Shown here: piece by piece, positions 49,412-57,945 of the stretch | Layout: every line of letters starts with the position of its first letter | How positions within the stretch are numbered: the stretch's first letter is position 1 | Source: Bacteroidaceae bacterium | GTDB lineage: Bacteria; Bacteroidota; Bacteroidia; Bacteroidales; Bacteroidaceae | Length of the DNA: 64,000 nucleotides | Direction of reading: 5' to 3' | Assembly (NCBI GenBank): GCA_017524545.1 | Contig: JAFXVN010000013.1 | Location: forward strand, 43,994-107,993 | Translations under genes and position numbers: made by a program | Notes under the pieces: model-generated | Databases searched by the model: none | The model's input: only the letters and a program-made list of their open reading frames with translations | What the model was told of the DNA's origin: nothing

Positions 49412-50502
49412 AGATAATAGAAATAGTGCCTGCCTTGGCATCCGGTGGAGGAGAACGGTTTGTTGTGGATTTATGCAATGAACTTAGCCAAAAACATGAC
49501 GTTACTCTGCTTACGTTGTATAAACTGGAAGGGATTTGTGACTTCTACCTCCCACAAATTAGCAAACGAGTGAGGGTCGTATCGCTTAACAAAAAACGCG
49601 GTGCAGACCTCTGTATATTCTGGCAAGTGTACCAATTCATCAAGAAAGAAAAGCCAGACATCATCCACACTCATCTGCGAGCAATTGTCTATGCTATCAT
49701 TCCTGAATTATTCACCATTCACGGCATACACACGGTTCATAGCGACGCAGAAAAAGAAGCTAATAACAAGCTGTTTGGGTGGGTTCGTCGGATACTCTTC
49801 AAGAGTGGTCGTGTTACACCTATAACCATATCGCAAGACTCGCATCGCAGCTTCGTAGAGTTCTATGGCATGAATGCCATTCAAATAGACAATGGGCGTG
49901 ATATACCAGAGAACCTGCCGATACCTGATGCCATCAAATCTGAGATTGCAGGCTACCGAAAGGACGAACAAACACGTGTCATCGTGCAACTCGCCCACTT
50001 GGACGATATTAAGCGGCAAGACTTGATGGCGAGCGTCGCCATGCGGCTCTACAACGAGGGATATAACTTTACAGTTCTCTTCATTGGCCGTTGGGACAGC
50101 GAAGCATTCAAACAGAAAGTTGAAAAGGCAATGCCACCCTGCTGCCATATCTTGGGACAACGCCAGAATCCTTTGGAGTATTTGAAGGAAACAGGAGCCT
50201 TTGGCCTATGCTCACGTTATGAAGGCTTTCCCATTTCGCTCATAGAAGCTCTCGGCGTAGGTGCTATCCCAATCTGTACACCTGTCGGCGGTATCTTAAA
50301 TGTCATCAAGGACGGAGAAAACGGTCTACTGTCAGACGATATTAGCGAAGAAGCATACTATCGGACAATCAAACGCTATCTTGATATGACAGAAGACCAA
50401 ATAACTGAGATGAGAGCTAAAGCGATACAGTCATACGCGCCCTACTCCATGAAAGAGTGTGCCAAGAAATATGTTGAAGTGTTCAAATCCATCCAATCAT
50501 AA
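49408..50502 (+). CDS. GT4 family glycosyltransferase, GTG start
   Basis: A 364-residue GT-B transferase. The start codon is GTG at 49408, overlapping the previous stop as GTGA; KIIEIVPALASGGGERFVVDL is the standard N-terminus. The C-terminal domain has VQLAHLDDIKRQDLM and SRYEGFPISLIEALGVGAIPICTPVGG with both glutamates of E-x7-E. It is probably translationally coupled to the polymerase gene. Confidence 0.87.
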   Translation: MKIIEIVPALASGGGERFVVDLCNELSQKHDVTLLTLYKLEGICDFYLPQISKRVRVVSLNKKRGADLCIFWQVYQFIKKEKPDIIHTHLRAIVYAIIPELFTIHGIHTVHSDAEKEANNKLFGWVRRILFKSGRVTPITISQDSHRSFVEFYGMNAIQIDNGRDIPENLPIPDAIKSEIAGYRKDEQTRVIVQLAHLDDIKRQDLMASVAMRLYNEGYNFTVLFIGRWDSEAFKQKVEKAMPPCCHILGQRQNPLEYLKETGAFGLCSRYEGFPISLIEALGVGAIPICTPVGGILNVIKDGENGLLSDDISEEAYYRTIKRYLDMTEDQITEMRAKAIQSYAPYSMKECAKKYVEVFKSIQS

Positions 50503-50512
50503 ATTCATTTTC

Positions 50513-51451
50513 ATGAACCAGCTTCTCATCATAGGTACACTCCCAGAAACCGCCGGTATCGGCGGTGTAACGGTTCACGTGCAGCGGCTGCTTGAATGGT
50601 TGGATGCAAAAGGTGCTGAATACACACTGTGCAACTACAAGAGTTTATCACTTCGGAAGCAAATTTGCATGATAATGCAGCACAAAAGCATTCACCTGCA
50701 TGTGTCGCATCCTGCACTTCGGGTAATGTATGCGCTGACAGTCAAACTGATGGGTAAGAAACTGGTTTTCACTATTCATGGCAACCTTGGACGCTTCAAT
50801 TGGTTTGGGAATCTGTTGGACAAATTGACGGTCAAACTATCTGACGTACCCATTGTCATCAATCAGCAGAGTTATGAAAAGGCTTTGAGATGGAACAAAC
50901 GTGCACAATTCATCTCTGCCTTTATTCCCCCTGTCAAGGATGGCAAAGCACCAGAATGGGCAATCGAAAAGATTGACTCTTTGCGAAAGGCAGGAAGAAT
51001 TGTCTTTTCAACAAACGCCTCTGCATGTTCATATACGCCCGACGGCGAAGAGATCTATGGCATCGAGTTTTTGATAGAATTTTTCCGTAACCGAGAAGAA
51101 GTTCTTGTCATATCAGATCCTTCTGGGAAATATGCCAACAGACACAAAGGGGAAGACCTGTTTATCATAACAGAGCCACATTCCACATGTGCCCTCTATA
51201 AGCATGTAAATGGGACAATACGTAATACAGCCACGGACGGCGACTCTCTCTCCGTCCGTGAATCGCTTTATTTTGGTTTGCCAACCATTGTAACTGACAG
51301 AGTGGATCGACCGAACGGATGCATCTTGTTCCACTACAATGACACAGCAAGTCTTGCCAAAGCACTCAACGAGGACATGACTGTCCCAAACACAGAAATA
51401 AGTAATCCTGTTGAACAAATAATAACGGTATATAACAGTCTCCGCAAATGA
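50513..51451 (+). CDS. glycosyltransferase, GT4-like
   Basis: A 312-residue putative transferase. ATG 50513 is 10 nt after the previous stop and gives NQLLIIGTLPETAGIGGVTVHVQRLLEWL, a typical GT-B start. The C-terminal acceptor/donor region is weaker: NTATDGDSLSVRESLYFGLPTIVTD retains the glutamate before GLP. It is shorter than most GT4 enzymes. Its end overlaps the next start by 4 nt. Confidence 0.78.
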   Translation: MNQLLIIGTLPETAGIGGVTVHVQRLLEWLDAKGAEYTLCNYKSLSLRKQICMIMQHKSIHLHVSHPALRVMYALTVKLMGKKLVFTIHGNLGRFNWFGNLLDKLTVKLSDVPIVINQQSYEKALRWNKRAQFISAFIPPVKDGKAPEWAIEKIDSLRKAGRIVFSTNASACSYTPDGEEIYGIEFLIEFFRNREEVLVISDPSGKYANRHKGEDLFIITEPHSTCALYKHVNGTIRNTATDGDSLSVRESLYFGLPTIVTDRVDRPNGCILFHYNDTASLAKALNEDMTVPNTEISNPVEQIITVYNSLRK

Positions 51452-52908
51452 ACTTTCGTCAACTGCTTCATACCATAGTATATTTAAAGCCCACTCAAAT
51501 CTTCTTCCAAATGAAGAACAAGGTGGTGAAGCCGGGATATATCTCCATGTCTGCACCAGTTCATAAGATGCCGACTTTGAAGACGAAACCCGTTGCAAGG
51601 TACAAAGGGGTTGAGGGAGACGTGTTCACACTTATCAACCTGCACTACAAGTTTGAAGACTGGAACTATTCAGACAACGGAACACTTTTCACATATAACC
51701 TCAATTACTTCGACTTCATCAACGCCGATGACATTACACCAGAGGATGCCTGCCGATGGATTGACCGCTTCATCATTGATCGCCCCCACATAACACAGGG
51801 GATGGATTCCTACCCCATCGCCCTTCGGTGCATCAACTGGACTAAGTTTTTCTGCCGCCATCCCGAATGTGCAACAAAGGAGCGTGAAGATTCTCTATAC
51901 AGTCAATATCGGTTGCTCGGGCGCAAGCTGGAGTATCATCTGTTGGGCAATCATCTCCTTGAAGATGCTCTCTCGCTGACTATCGGAGGATATTACTTTG
52001 GCGATGAGCGAATGAAGCAGAAAGGGATGACGCTATTGTTGCACGAGCTTCAGGAACAGATTCTTCCCGATGGGGCGCACTACGAGCAGAGTCCGATGTA
52101 CCACTGTATTCTGCTCGACCGATTGCTTGACACATACAACATTACTGGATTCACGAAGCTTGTACCCTTTGCCAAACGTATGCTCGGCCATTTGGAGAGC
52201 ATCTGCTATGAGGATGGCACATGGCCATTCTTCGGCGATGCGGCATTGGGCATTGCCCCAACCCCTCGAGACATCAAGGACTATGCCCATCGGTTTGGCA
52301 TCACATGGGAAGCACTTCCACTTAAGGAATGCGGCTATCGCAAGATGCAGTCGAAGAAGATGGAAGCGTTCGTTGATGTAGGTAACATCATGGCATCCTA
52401 TCAGCCTGGGCATAGTCATGCCGACACTCTCAGCTATGAGCTGCACATCGACGGCAAGCCTGTCATCATCGACACAGGCACCTCAACCTACGACAAGACA
52501 GCACGTCGCCAGTTGGAACGCTCCACTATTGCCCATAATTGCGTGGTGGCTGACGGGAGAAGCTCATCGGAGGTATGGGGAGGATTCCGCATCGGAAAAC
52601 GCTGTAAGGTAACTATTCTCCGGGATGAGGAGAATTACATTGAAGGTTCACACGATGGTTTTTCCATGCCCTGCCAACGCAGCTTCAGGATAGACGATAA
52701 AACCTTTGCCATTGAAGACCACTATCAGGGCAATGCTGTAAGCATACTGCACATAGCAACAGATTTCGAAATCGGCCGCATACACGTTGAGGGTGCAAAC
52801 AGCATTGAGATAACAGAAGGAAAATACTCTGTCACCTATAACCAATTCCTACCCTGCAAGATTATGACCATCCATTTTAACAATAAAGTAAGATATACCA
52901 TCCAATGA
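51448..52908 (+). CDS. heparinase II/III-like (alginate-lyase family) protein
   Basis: A 486-residue protein with an alpha/alpha toroid N-terminal half (GNHLLEDALSLTIGGYYFGDERM, EQSPMYHCILLDRLLDTY) and a beta-sandwich C-terminal half containing the hallmark PGHSHADTLSYELHIDGKPVIIDTG. These are features of heparinase II/III-type lyases that cut uronic-acid glycans. No signal peptide is visible, so it may act in the cytoplasm or be a non-lyase relative. It is embedded in an operon whose sugars are predicted uronic acids, so it may trim or edit the polymer or its intermediates. Overlaps neighbours by 4 nt on both sides. Confidence 0.85.
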   Translation: MNFRQLLHTIVYLKPTQIFFQMKNKVVKPGYISMSAPVHKMPTLKTKPVARYKGVEGDVFTLINLHYKFEDWNYSDNGTLFTYNLNYFDFINADDITPEDACRWIDRFIIDRPHITQGMDSYPIALRCINWTKFFCRHPECATKEREDSLYSQYRLLGRKLEYHLLGNHLLEDALSLTIGGYYFGDERMKQKGMTLLLHELQEQILPDGAHYEQSPMYHCILLDRLLDTYNITGFTKLVPFAKRMLGHLESICYEDGTWPFFGDAALGIAPTPRDIKDYAHRFGITWEALPLKECGYRKMQSKKMEAFVDVGNIMASYQPGHSHADTLSYELHIDGKPVIIDTGTSTYDKTARRQLERSTIAHNCVVADGRSSSEVWGGFRIGKRCKVTILRDEENYIEGSHDGFSMPCQRSFRIDDKTFAIEDHYQGNAVSILHIATDFEIGRIHVEGANSIEITEGKYSVTYNQFLPCKIMTIHFNNKVRYTIQ

Positions 52909-54098
52909 ATGTACTGATAGTGTCATTTTTCTACGCCCCAGAGATAGGTGCTGCACCATCCCGCATCTATAGCATGGCAAAGGGCATTCAGAGCCACGGT
53001 CACAAAGTGGAAGTGCTGACCTGTATGCCAAACTATCCCAAAGGGCGCATCTTCGAGAAATATCGAGGCTGTCTGTCACGGCATGAGGAGATGAATGACA
53101 TCAAGGTTCACCGCTACTGGACATACGCCACGCTGTCGAAGAACCCCATCCGACGCATATTGAGCATGTTTTCATTTGCCTTCATGCTCTGGTGCTTTGC
53201 CATACATTTCCTACGCATCCGCCACTACGATCGTGTGATTATCCAGTCACCGCCTCTTCCTGTCGGCATGTCCGCCCTATTGCTCTTCAAGTGTCTATAC
53301 CATCGACAGACCATTGTCAATATCTCTGACCTCTGGCCTATCTCTGCCGTTGAACTGGGAGCATTGCGCGAAGGGTCTGCCATTCACAAACTGCTCTTAT
53401 GGATGGAACGGTTCATATACAAACATGCAGACGCCATACAGGGACAAAGCCAAGAGATATTGGACCATGTCCTTTCGTTTTACCCGGAGAAGAGGACGTT
53501 CTTATACCGCAATCTGCAACTTCCTGTCAAAACTGGCCCTGTAGCCGAGCACAAGCAGCATCCTGTGTTTCGTATCATTTACGCCGGGCTGCTGGGCGTG
53601 GCACAAGATGTGCTGTCCATCGTAGAGCAGATTGACTTCAAGGCGCTTGGCACCGAATTACACATTTTCGGCGGCGGCATTCAGTTGGAGCAGATTGAAG
53701 CATATATCAAGAATCATGATACAGGCATATTCTATCATGGCTTCCTAGAGAAAGCCGAGATGATAAAGGAACTGCAAGGCTATGATGCCAGCATCGTCCC
53801 GCTGACAGTTCAAATCACAGGTGCTGTGCCATCCAAAATTTTTGACCTGATGTCCGTCGGCGTTCCTATCCTTTTGTGTGGAAGTGGAGAAGCAGCAGCT
53901 ATCGTTCGGGATTACGGCATAGGCCTCGTTTCTGCGCCTCAAGATATAGATGCACTTAGGGAAAACATACAAAAGATGGCAAAGATGACCAGCGATGAAC
54001 AAGCAGCCATAAAGCAAAAGTGTATTGATGCCAGCAAACAGGACTTCTCCTTTGAAAACCAGATGAACAGGTACTCCAAGTGGTTTTCTGGAAATTGA
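52905..54098 (+). CDS. WbuB-family GT4 glycosyltransferase
   Basis: A 397-residue GT-B transferase close to WbuB-type enzymes: NVLIVSFFYAPEIGAAPSR at the start, CMPNYPKGRIFEKYRG, then ISDLWPISAVELGAL. The C-terminal domain has AGLLGVAQDVLSIVEQ and VPSKIFDLMSVGVPILLCGSGEAA. WbuB members often transfer amino sugars, which agrees with the ManNAcA genes upstream. It overlaps the lyase gene by 4 nt, a pairing I have the impression is common in such loci. Confidence 0.88.
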   Translation: MNVLIVSFFYAPEIGAAPSRIYSMAKGIQSHGHKVEVLTCMPNYPKGRIFEKYRGCLSRHEEMNDIKVHRYWTYATLSKNPIRRILSMFSFAFMLWCFAIHFLRIRHYDRVIIQSPPLPVGMSALLLFKCLYHRQTIVNISDLWPISAVELGALREGSAIHKLLLWMERFIYKHADAIQGQSQEILDHVLSFYPEKRTFLYRNLQLPVKTGPVAEHKQHPVFRIIYAGLLGVAQDVLSIVEQIDFKALGTELHIFGGGIQLEQIEAYIKNHDTGIFYHGFLEKAEMIKELQGYDASIVPLTVQITGAVPSKIFDLMSVGVPILLCGSGEAAAIVRDYGIGLVSAPQDIDALRENIQKMAKMTSDEQAAIKQKCIDASKQDFSFENQMNRYSKWFSGN

Positions 54099-54115
54099 AA
54101 TAATATTCGTGTAAA

Positions 54116-54147
54116 TTTGCATAAGTGCCGAAAAATTCATACCTTTG
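54116..54147 (+). promoter_or_regulatory. internal promoter before the GT2 gene
   Basis: TTTG (54116-54119), exactly 20 nt, TACCTTTG (54140-54147) followed by TACACG. The ATG is at 54179. It would separately express the last three or four genes, including the initiating transferase. Confidence 0.8.
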
Positions 54148-54178
54148 TACACGATAAGGGAAAGGACACTCATAAACC

Positions 54179-54955
54179 ATGAAAATATCCATTATCACAG
54201 CGACATTCAATAGTTCTGCCACCATGCGCGATACATTAGATAGCATATTGTCGCAGACACATCAGAACTGGGAGCTTATCATCGAGGATGGTCTCTCAAA
54301 TGATGACACGCTCTCCATTGTCCGGAAATATGAACCATTATGCCAAGGCAGAATGCGTATCTTCTCTGAAAAAGACAATGGTCTCTACGATGCCATGAAC
54401 CGAGGCATAGCGCGTGCCACGGGCGATGTCGTTGGCATCCTCAATTCCGATGACTTTTACCATGATGAACATGTGCTCGAAGACATCAACCGAGCCATGG
54501 AAGGGCAGCCAATAGACTGCGTATATGGAGACTTGAAATTCATACAGGCAGAGAATAAGGACAAAGTGGTACGCATCTGGAAGGGGTCACAGCATAAGAA
54601 AGGTGCATTTCTGCGAGGCTGGCATCCGGCACACCCCACGTTCTATGCTCGCCGCGAATGCTTCGACAAATTCGGCGCCTTTAACACAAAATATGCTGTC
54701 TCTGCGGACTTTGAACTAATGCTGCGCTTCCTTGAAGTTGCCGAACTGCCTAATTGTTACATCAACCGATATTTCATCAAGATGCGCATGGGTGGAGAGA
54801 GCACTGGCAGTCTGCGTAACATCATACGCGGCAACTGTGGCATCCTACATGCTCTGCGAGACAACGGTTTCAAGCCTTCTCTCCTGTTCGTCTTGCGACG
54901 TATGATACCAAAAATTTGGGCTACCATCCGAGGCAGATTGCATCTGACAAACTAA
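54179..54955 (+). CDS. GT2 family glycosyltransferase
   Basis: A 258-residue inverting GT-A transferase. SIITATFNSSATMRDTLDSIL and LIIEDGLSNDDT form the nucleotide pocket, LNSDDFYHDE gives the DxD-like metal site, and HPAHPTFYARRECF with VSADFELMLRF covers the acceptor region and catalytic base. No membrane helices, so it acts on lipid-linked intermediates at the inner face. Confidence 0.9.
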   Translation: MKISIITATFNSSATMRDTLDSILSQTHQNWELIIEDGLSNDDTLSIVRKYEPLCQGRMRIFSEKDNGLYDAMNRGIARATGDVVGILNSDDFYHDEHVLEDINRAMEGQPIDCVYGDLKFIQAENKDKVVRIWKGSQHKKGAFLRGWHPAHPTFYARRECFDKFGAFNTKYAVSADFELMLRFLEVAELPNCYINRYFIKMRMGGESTGSLRNIIRGNCGILHALRDNGFKPSLLFVLRRMIPKIWATIRGRLHLTN

Positions 54956-54977
54956 TAGACACGACATATTCCATCCT

Positions 54978-56816
54978 ATGATTACCGAGTTACCCATAAG
55001 ACTAACCCCATTCTTCATATCCCTTCTGCTTGGACTGATTATCATTCCGAACATGCGTCTTGCAGGCTCGGAAAAGAAGAGATTTCTGCCAAAAAATGGA
55101 GATGATGCAAAAGACAGTCTGATGATAGGCGGCATCACCTTCTTCCCTATCATTCTGATTGCCTTGTGCATCAGCGTTTCACTACCTTACCTCTTAGGAC
55201 TGACGGAGCTACGCACCAAAGTTGAACCCTCGGCTATGCGTATTATGCAGCTCATCGTGGGATGCTCGCTGCTGTTTGTCACTGGTCTAAAGGATGACTT
55301 GAACGGCACACGCGGTTACGTCAAGATGGCGGTTATCCTTATCGCTGCCATGATGTTCCCTGCCACAAATCTATGGATAAACAATCTGCACGGGCTCTTC
55401 GGCATAGGCGAACTGTCACCATACGTGGGTATGCCGCTCACCGTGCTATTAACACTATACATCACAGAAGCTTTCTGTCTGTTGGACGGCATCGATGGTT
55501 TAAGCAGTGGCGTGGGTTGCATCATGCTATTTACGTTCCTTGTTTTTAGCGTCGTGTATGGCTCCACACTCATCAGCTTTGTCTCTGCTGCCACGTTGGG
55601 GGTTACGGTTCCGTTCAGCCTGATGTCCTTCTTCTCCAAGAAATGGCGAAATACGCTGATGGGTAACTCTGGCGCATACATTCTTGGCTATATTGTCAGC
55701 TACCATACTATCGGATTGAGCCACAGCAATTATATGCCGGAAGGGATGCTGATGATTTGCCTCGGAGCTTTGTTTGTCCCGATGCTCGACATCATCCGCG
55801 TTGTCAGCAGTCGTGTTCGGGACAGCCGCACACTGGATCGCCCAGACCGCAATCAATTCAACCACAAATTGATTCGCACGGGTATGCCAAGTGATGTAAT
55901 TCCTTTCTGCATTGCATGTCTCATGGGAGCCTTTGTAGTGATGAACACATACGGGGTACTACGCCATTGGAATTCCAATATCATTCTCCTGTTGGATATT
56001 GTTCTCTGGATTTACATTCATGGCATTCTCAATTTTTTCATCCATCGGCATGAGAACAAGGGATTCCACAGGCAATGGGACAAGGCATACGGCGAAGATT
56101 CCTGGTACGCAAATATCCCCCATGAAACACTCCAGCGCAAAATGGAGATTTATGGGACAATGGGACTGCCATCGAATATGATGACGGAGGATGCCATCGC
56201 ATTTATCCCGGACGGGATGAACAGTTTCGAGCGAAACACCAAACGCGCCGCAGACTTGCTGGTATCCTCGTGCTGCCTCATCGTGTTCTCTCCACTGATG
56301 CTTCTCAGCTACATCCTCATTAAATTAGACGACGGTGGACCGGCAATCTTCAAGCAGGAACGCATAGGCAGATTCGGTCGTCCTTTCCATATCTATAAGT
56401 TCCGTTCCATGCGATTGGACGCAGAGAAGGCAGGTCCCGCACTTAGTCATTCTGGAGGCGACAAAGACCCGCGCCTGACCAAAGTGGGCAAATTCCTCAG
56501 AGCGCACCATCTGGACGAACTGCCGCAGCTGTGGAATGTCTTCACTGGCGACATGGCCTTCATCGGCTATCGGCCGGAACGAAAGTTCTTCATCGACAAA
56601 ATCATGCAGGTTGACCCGCGCTATGCCTTCCTCTACCAGATACGTCCTGGCGTGACATCATACGCGACACTCTACAACGGCTATACCGACACGATGGAGA
56701 AGATGCTGCGTCGCCTCGAACTTGACCTCTACTATTTGGGACATTGCTCATGGTGGCTCGACATCAAGATACTGGGACTGACTTTCCTCAGCATCATCTT
56801 CGGTAAAAAATTCTGA
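54978..56816 (+). CDS. fusion of a WecA/MraY-like polytopic phosphoglycosyl transferase (degenerate) with a WcaJ-type monotopic sugar transferase
   Basis: A 612-residue membrane protein that would start repeat-unit synthesis by moving a sugar-1-phosphate to undecaprenyl phosphate. Residues 1-355 have ten or so membrane segments and look like WecA/MraY: DD at 106-107 and DGIDGL at 170-175 are kept, but the GDxGS loop reads GNSGA (229-233, Asp to Asn) and the His-rich HIHH motif reads QFNH (293-296). Residues about 415-612 are a complete monotopic transferase: KRAADLLVSS re-entrant helix, FKQERIGRFGRPF, KFRSMR, and the catalytic Asp513-Glu514 in HLDELPQ, then NVFTGDMAFIGYRPE. I infer that catalysis lies in the C-terminal half and that the first half is a scaffold or has altered activity. 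Confidence 0.88.
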   Translation: MITELPIRLTPFFISLLLGLIIIPNMRLAGSEKKRFLPKNGDDAKDSLMIGGITFFPIILIALCISVSLPYLLGLTELRTKVEPSAMRIMQLIVGCSLLFVTGLKDDLNGTRGYVKMAVILIAAMMFPATNLWINNLHGLFGIGELSPYVGMPLTVLLTLYITEAFCLLDGIDGLSSGVGCIMLFTFLVFSVVYGSTLISFVSAATLGVTVPFSLMSFFSKKWRNTLMGNSGAYILGYIVSYHTIGLSHSNYMPEGMLMICLGALFVPMLDIIRVVSSRVRDSRTLDRPDRNQFNHKLIRTGMPSDVIPFCIACLMGAFVVMNTYGVLRHWNSNIILLLDIVLWIYIHGILNFFIHRHENKGFHRQWDKAYGEDSWYANIPHETLQRKMEIYGTMGLPSNMMTEDAIAFIPDGMNSFERNTKRAADLLVSSCCLIVFSPLMLLSYILIKLDDGGPAIFKQERIGRFGRPFHIYKFRSMRLDAEKAGPALSHSGGDKDPRLTKVGKFLRAHHLDELPQLWNVFTGDMAFIGYRPERKFFIDKIMQVDPRYAFLYQIRPGVTSYATLYNGYTDTMEKMLRRLELDLYYLGHCSWWLDIKILGLTFLSIIFGKKF

Positions 56817-56823
56817 CTCCGCT

Positions 56824-57906
56824 ATGCTTTTCCTTGAGCTTCTACGTGTTGCCGTTGAGCGTCAGACATGCCTGAGCCGCATTCCCTCTGAACGGGAATG
56901 GCGGGAGCTACTGAAGGAGTCTGCACGGCAAGCTGTCGTTGGAGTCACTTATCGTGCCCTCAACATGTTGCCCGCCGAACAACGGCCGCCAAGACAGGTG
57001 TTGATTGACTGGCAGGCATCGGTGCAGAAAATCATCTGCGACAACAAACGCCTCAACCACGACTCAGTCTGGGTGAGTGAGCGTTTCCTCAAGGCAGGCT
57101 TCCGCAATGCCATACTCAAAGGGCAGGGCAATGCCCTACTCTATCCAGACCCAATGCTGCGCACAGGTGGCGACATCGACGTATGGCTGGATGGCGGACG
57201 CGAGAAAATCATTGGCTACGTCACGCACTTCTTTCCAAAGACAAAGGTGCAATGGCAGGAAATGGAGTTCCCCGTCAGGAAAAACACCTGCATCGAAGTG
57301 CACACCATCCCTGCGCTGATGTTCCATCCCGCAGACCGCCGTCGAATGGAGGCATACTTCGACCAGCATCGCGACGAGATATTCGGCAACGAGACAGAGC
57401 TGCCGGGCGAAGAAGGCAAGGTGCGCATCCCTACACTGCGCGTCAACCTGACGTTCCAGCTCATCCACATCTACCGTCACATCTTCAACGAAGGCATCGG
57501 ACTCAGGCAGCTGGTTGACTACTACTACCTGCTGCAGCATTGTCTCGAAACAAGTCAAACAGACTTGCTCCCGGAAACAGCCCTGATGGTGCAACGCCTG
57601 CACATGACGCGCTTTGTTCGCGCCTTGATGTGGGTCATGCAGGAGGTCTTCCATTTGCAGGACGAACTGCTCATCCTTCCTCCGGATGAAAAGGAAGGGA
57701 GTTTCCTGCTGCGCGAGATTCTGCTGGCAGGCAACTTCGGACACTACGACAGTCGCAATCGGCATAAGACAAGCAAATGGGGCAACTTCTGGCAGCAGAC
57801 CTCGCGCAATATGCGTTTCCTCACACGCTATCCTCGCGAAGTCATCTGGAACCCCTGGTACCGGCTCACACAGTTCATCTGGCGCAAGTGCAAAGGATAC
57901 CGATAA
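56824..57906 (+). CDS. nucleotidyltransferase-fold protein (NTP_transf_5 family)
   Basis: A 360-residue protein of the nucleotidyltransferase-like family often found at the ends of Bacteroidetes polysaccharide loci. The signature ILKGQGNALLYPDPMLRTGGDIDVWL holds the paired aspartates of the nucleotidyltransferase active site. The remainder is mainly helical and unrecognised. The role in the pathway is unknown; modification of a sugar or a protein with a nucleotide is possible. It starts 7 nt after the fusion transferase and is the last gene of the locus. Confidence 0.8.
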   Translation: MLFLELLRVAVERQTCLSRIPSEREWRELLKESARQAVVGVTYRALNMLPAEQRPPRQVLIDWQASVQKIICDNKRLNHDSVWVSERFLKAGFRNAILKGQGNALLYPDPMLRTGGDIDVWLDGGREKIIGYVTHFFPKTKVQWQEMEFPVRKNTCIEVHTIPALMFHPADRRRMEAYFDQHRDEIFGNETELPGEEGKVRIPTLRVNLTFQLIHIYRHIFNEGIGLRQLVDYYYLLQHCLETSQTDLLPETALMVQRLHMTRFVRALMWVMQEVFHLQDELLILPPDEKEGSFLLREILLAGNFGHYDSRNRHKTSKWGNFWQQTSRNMRFLTRYPREVIWNPWYRLTQFIWRKCKGYR

Positions 57907-57945
57907 GCAAATTCAAAATTATTAAATTCTTATATATTATATGTT

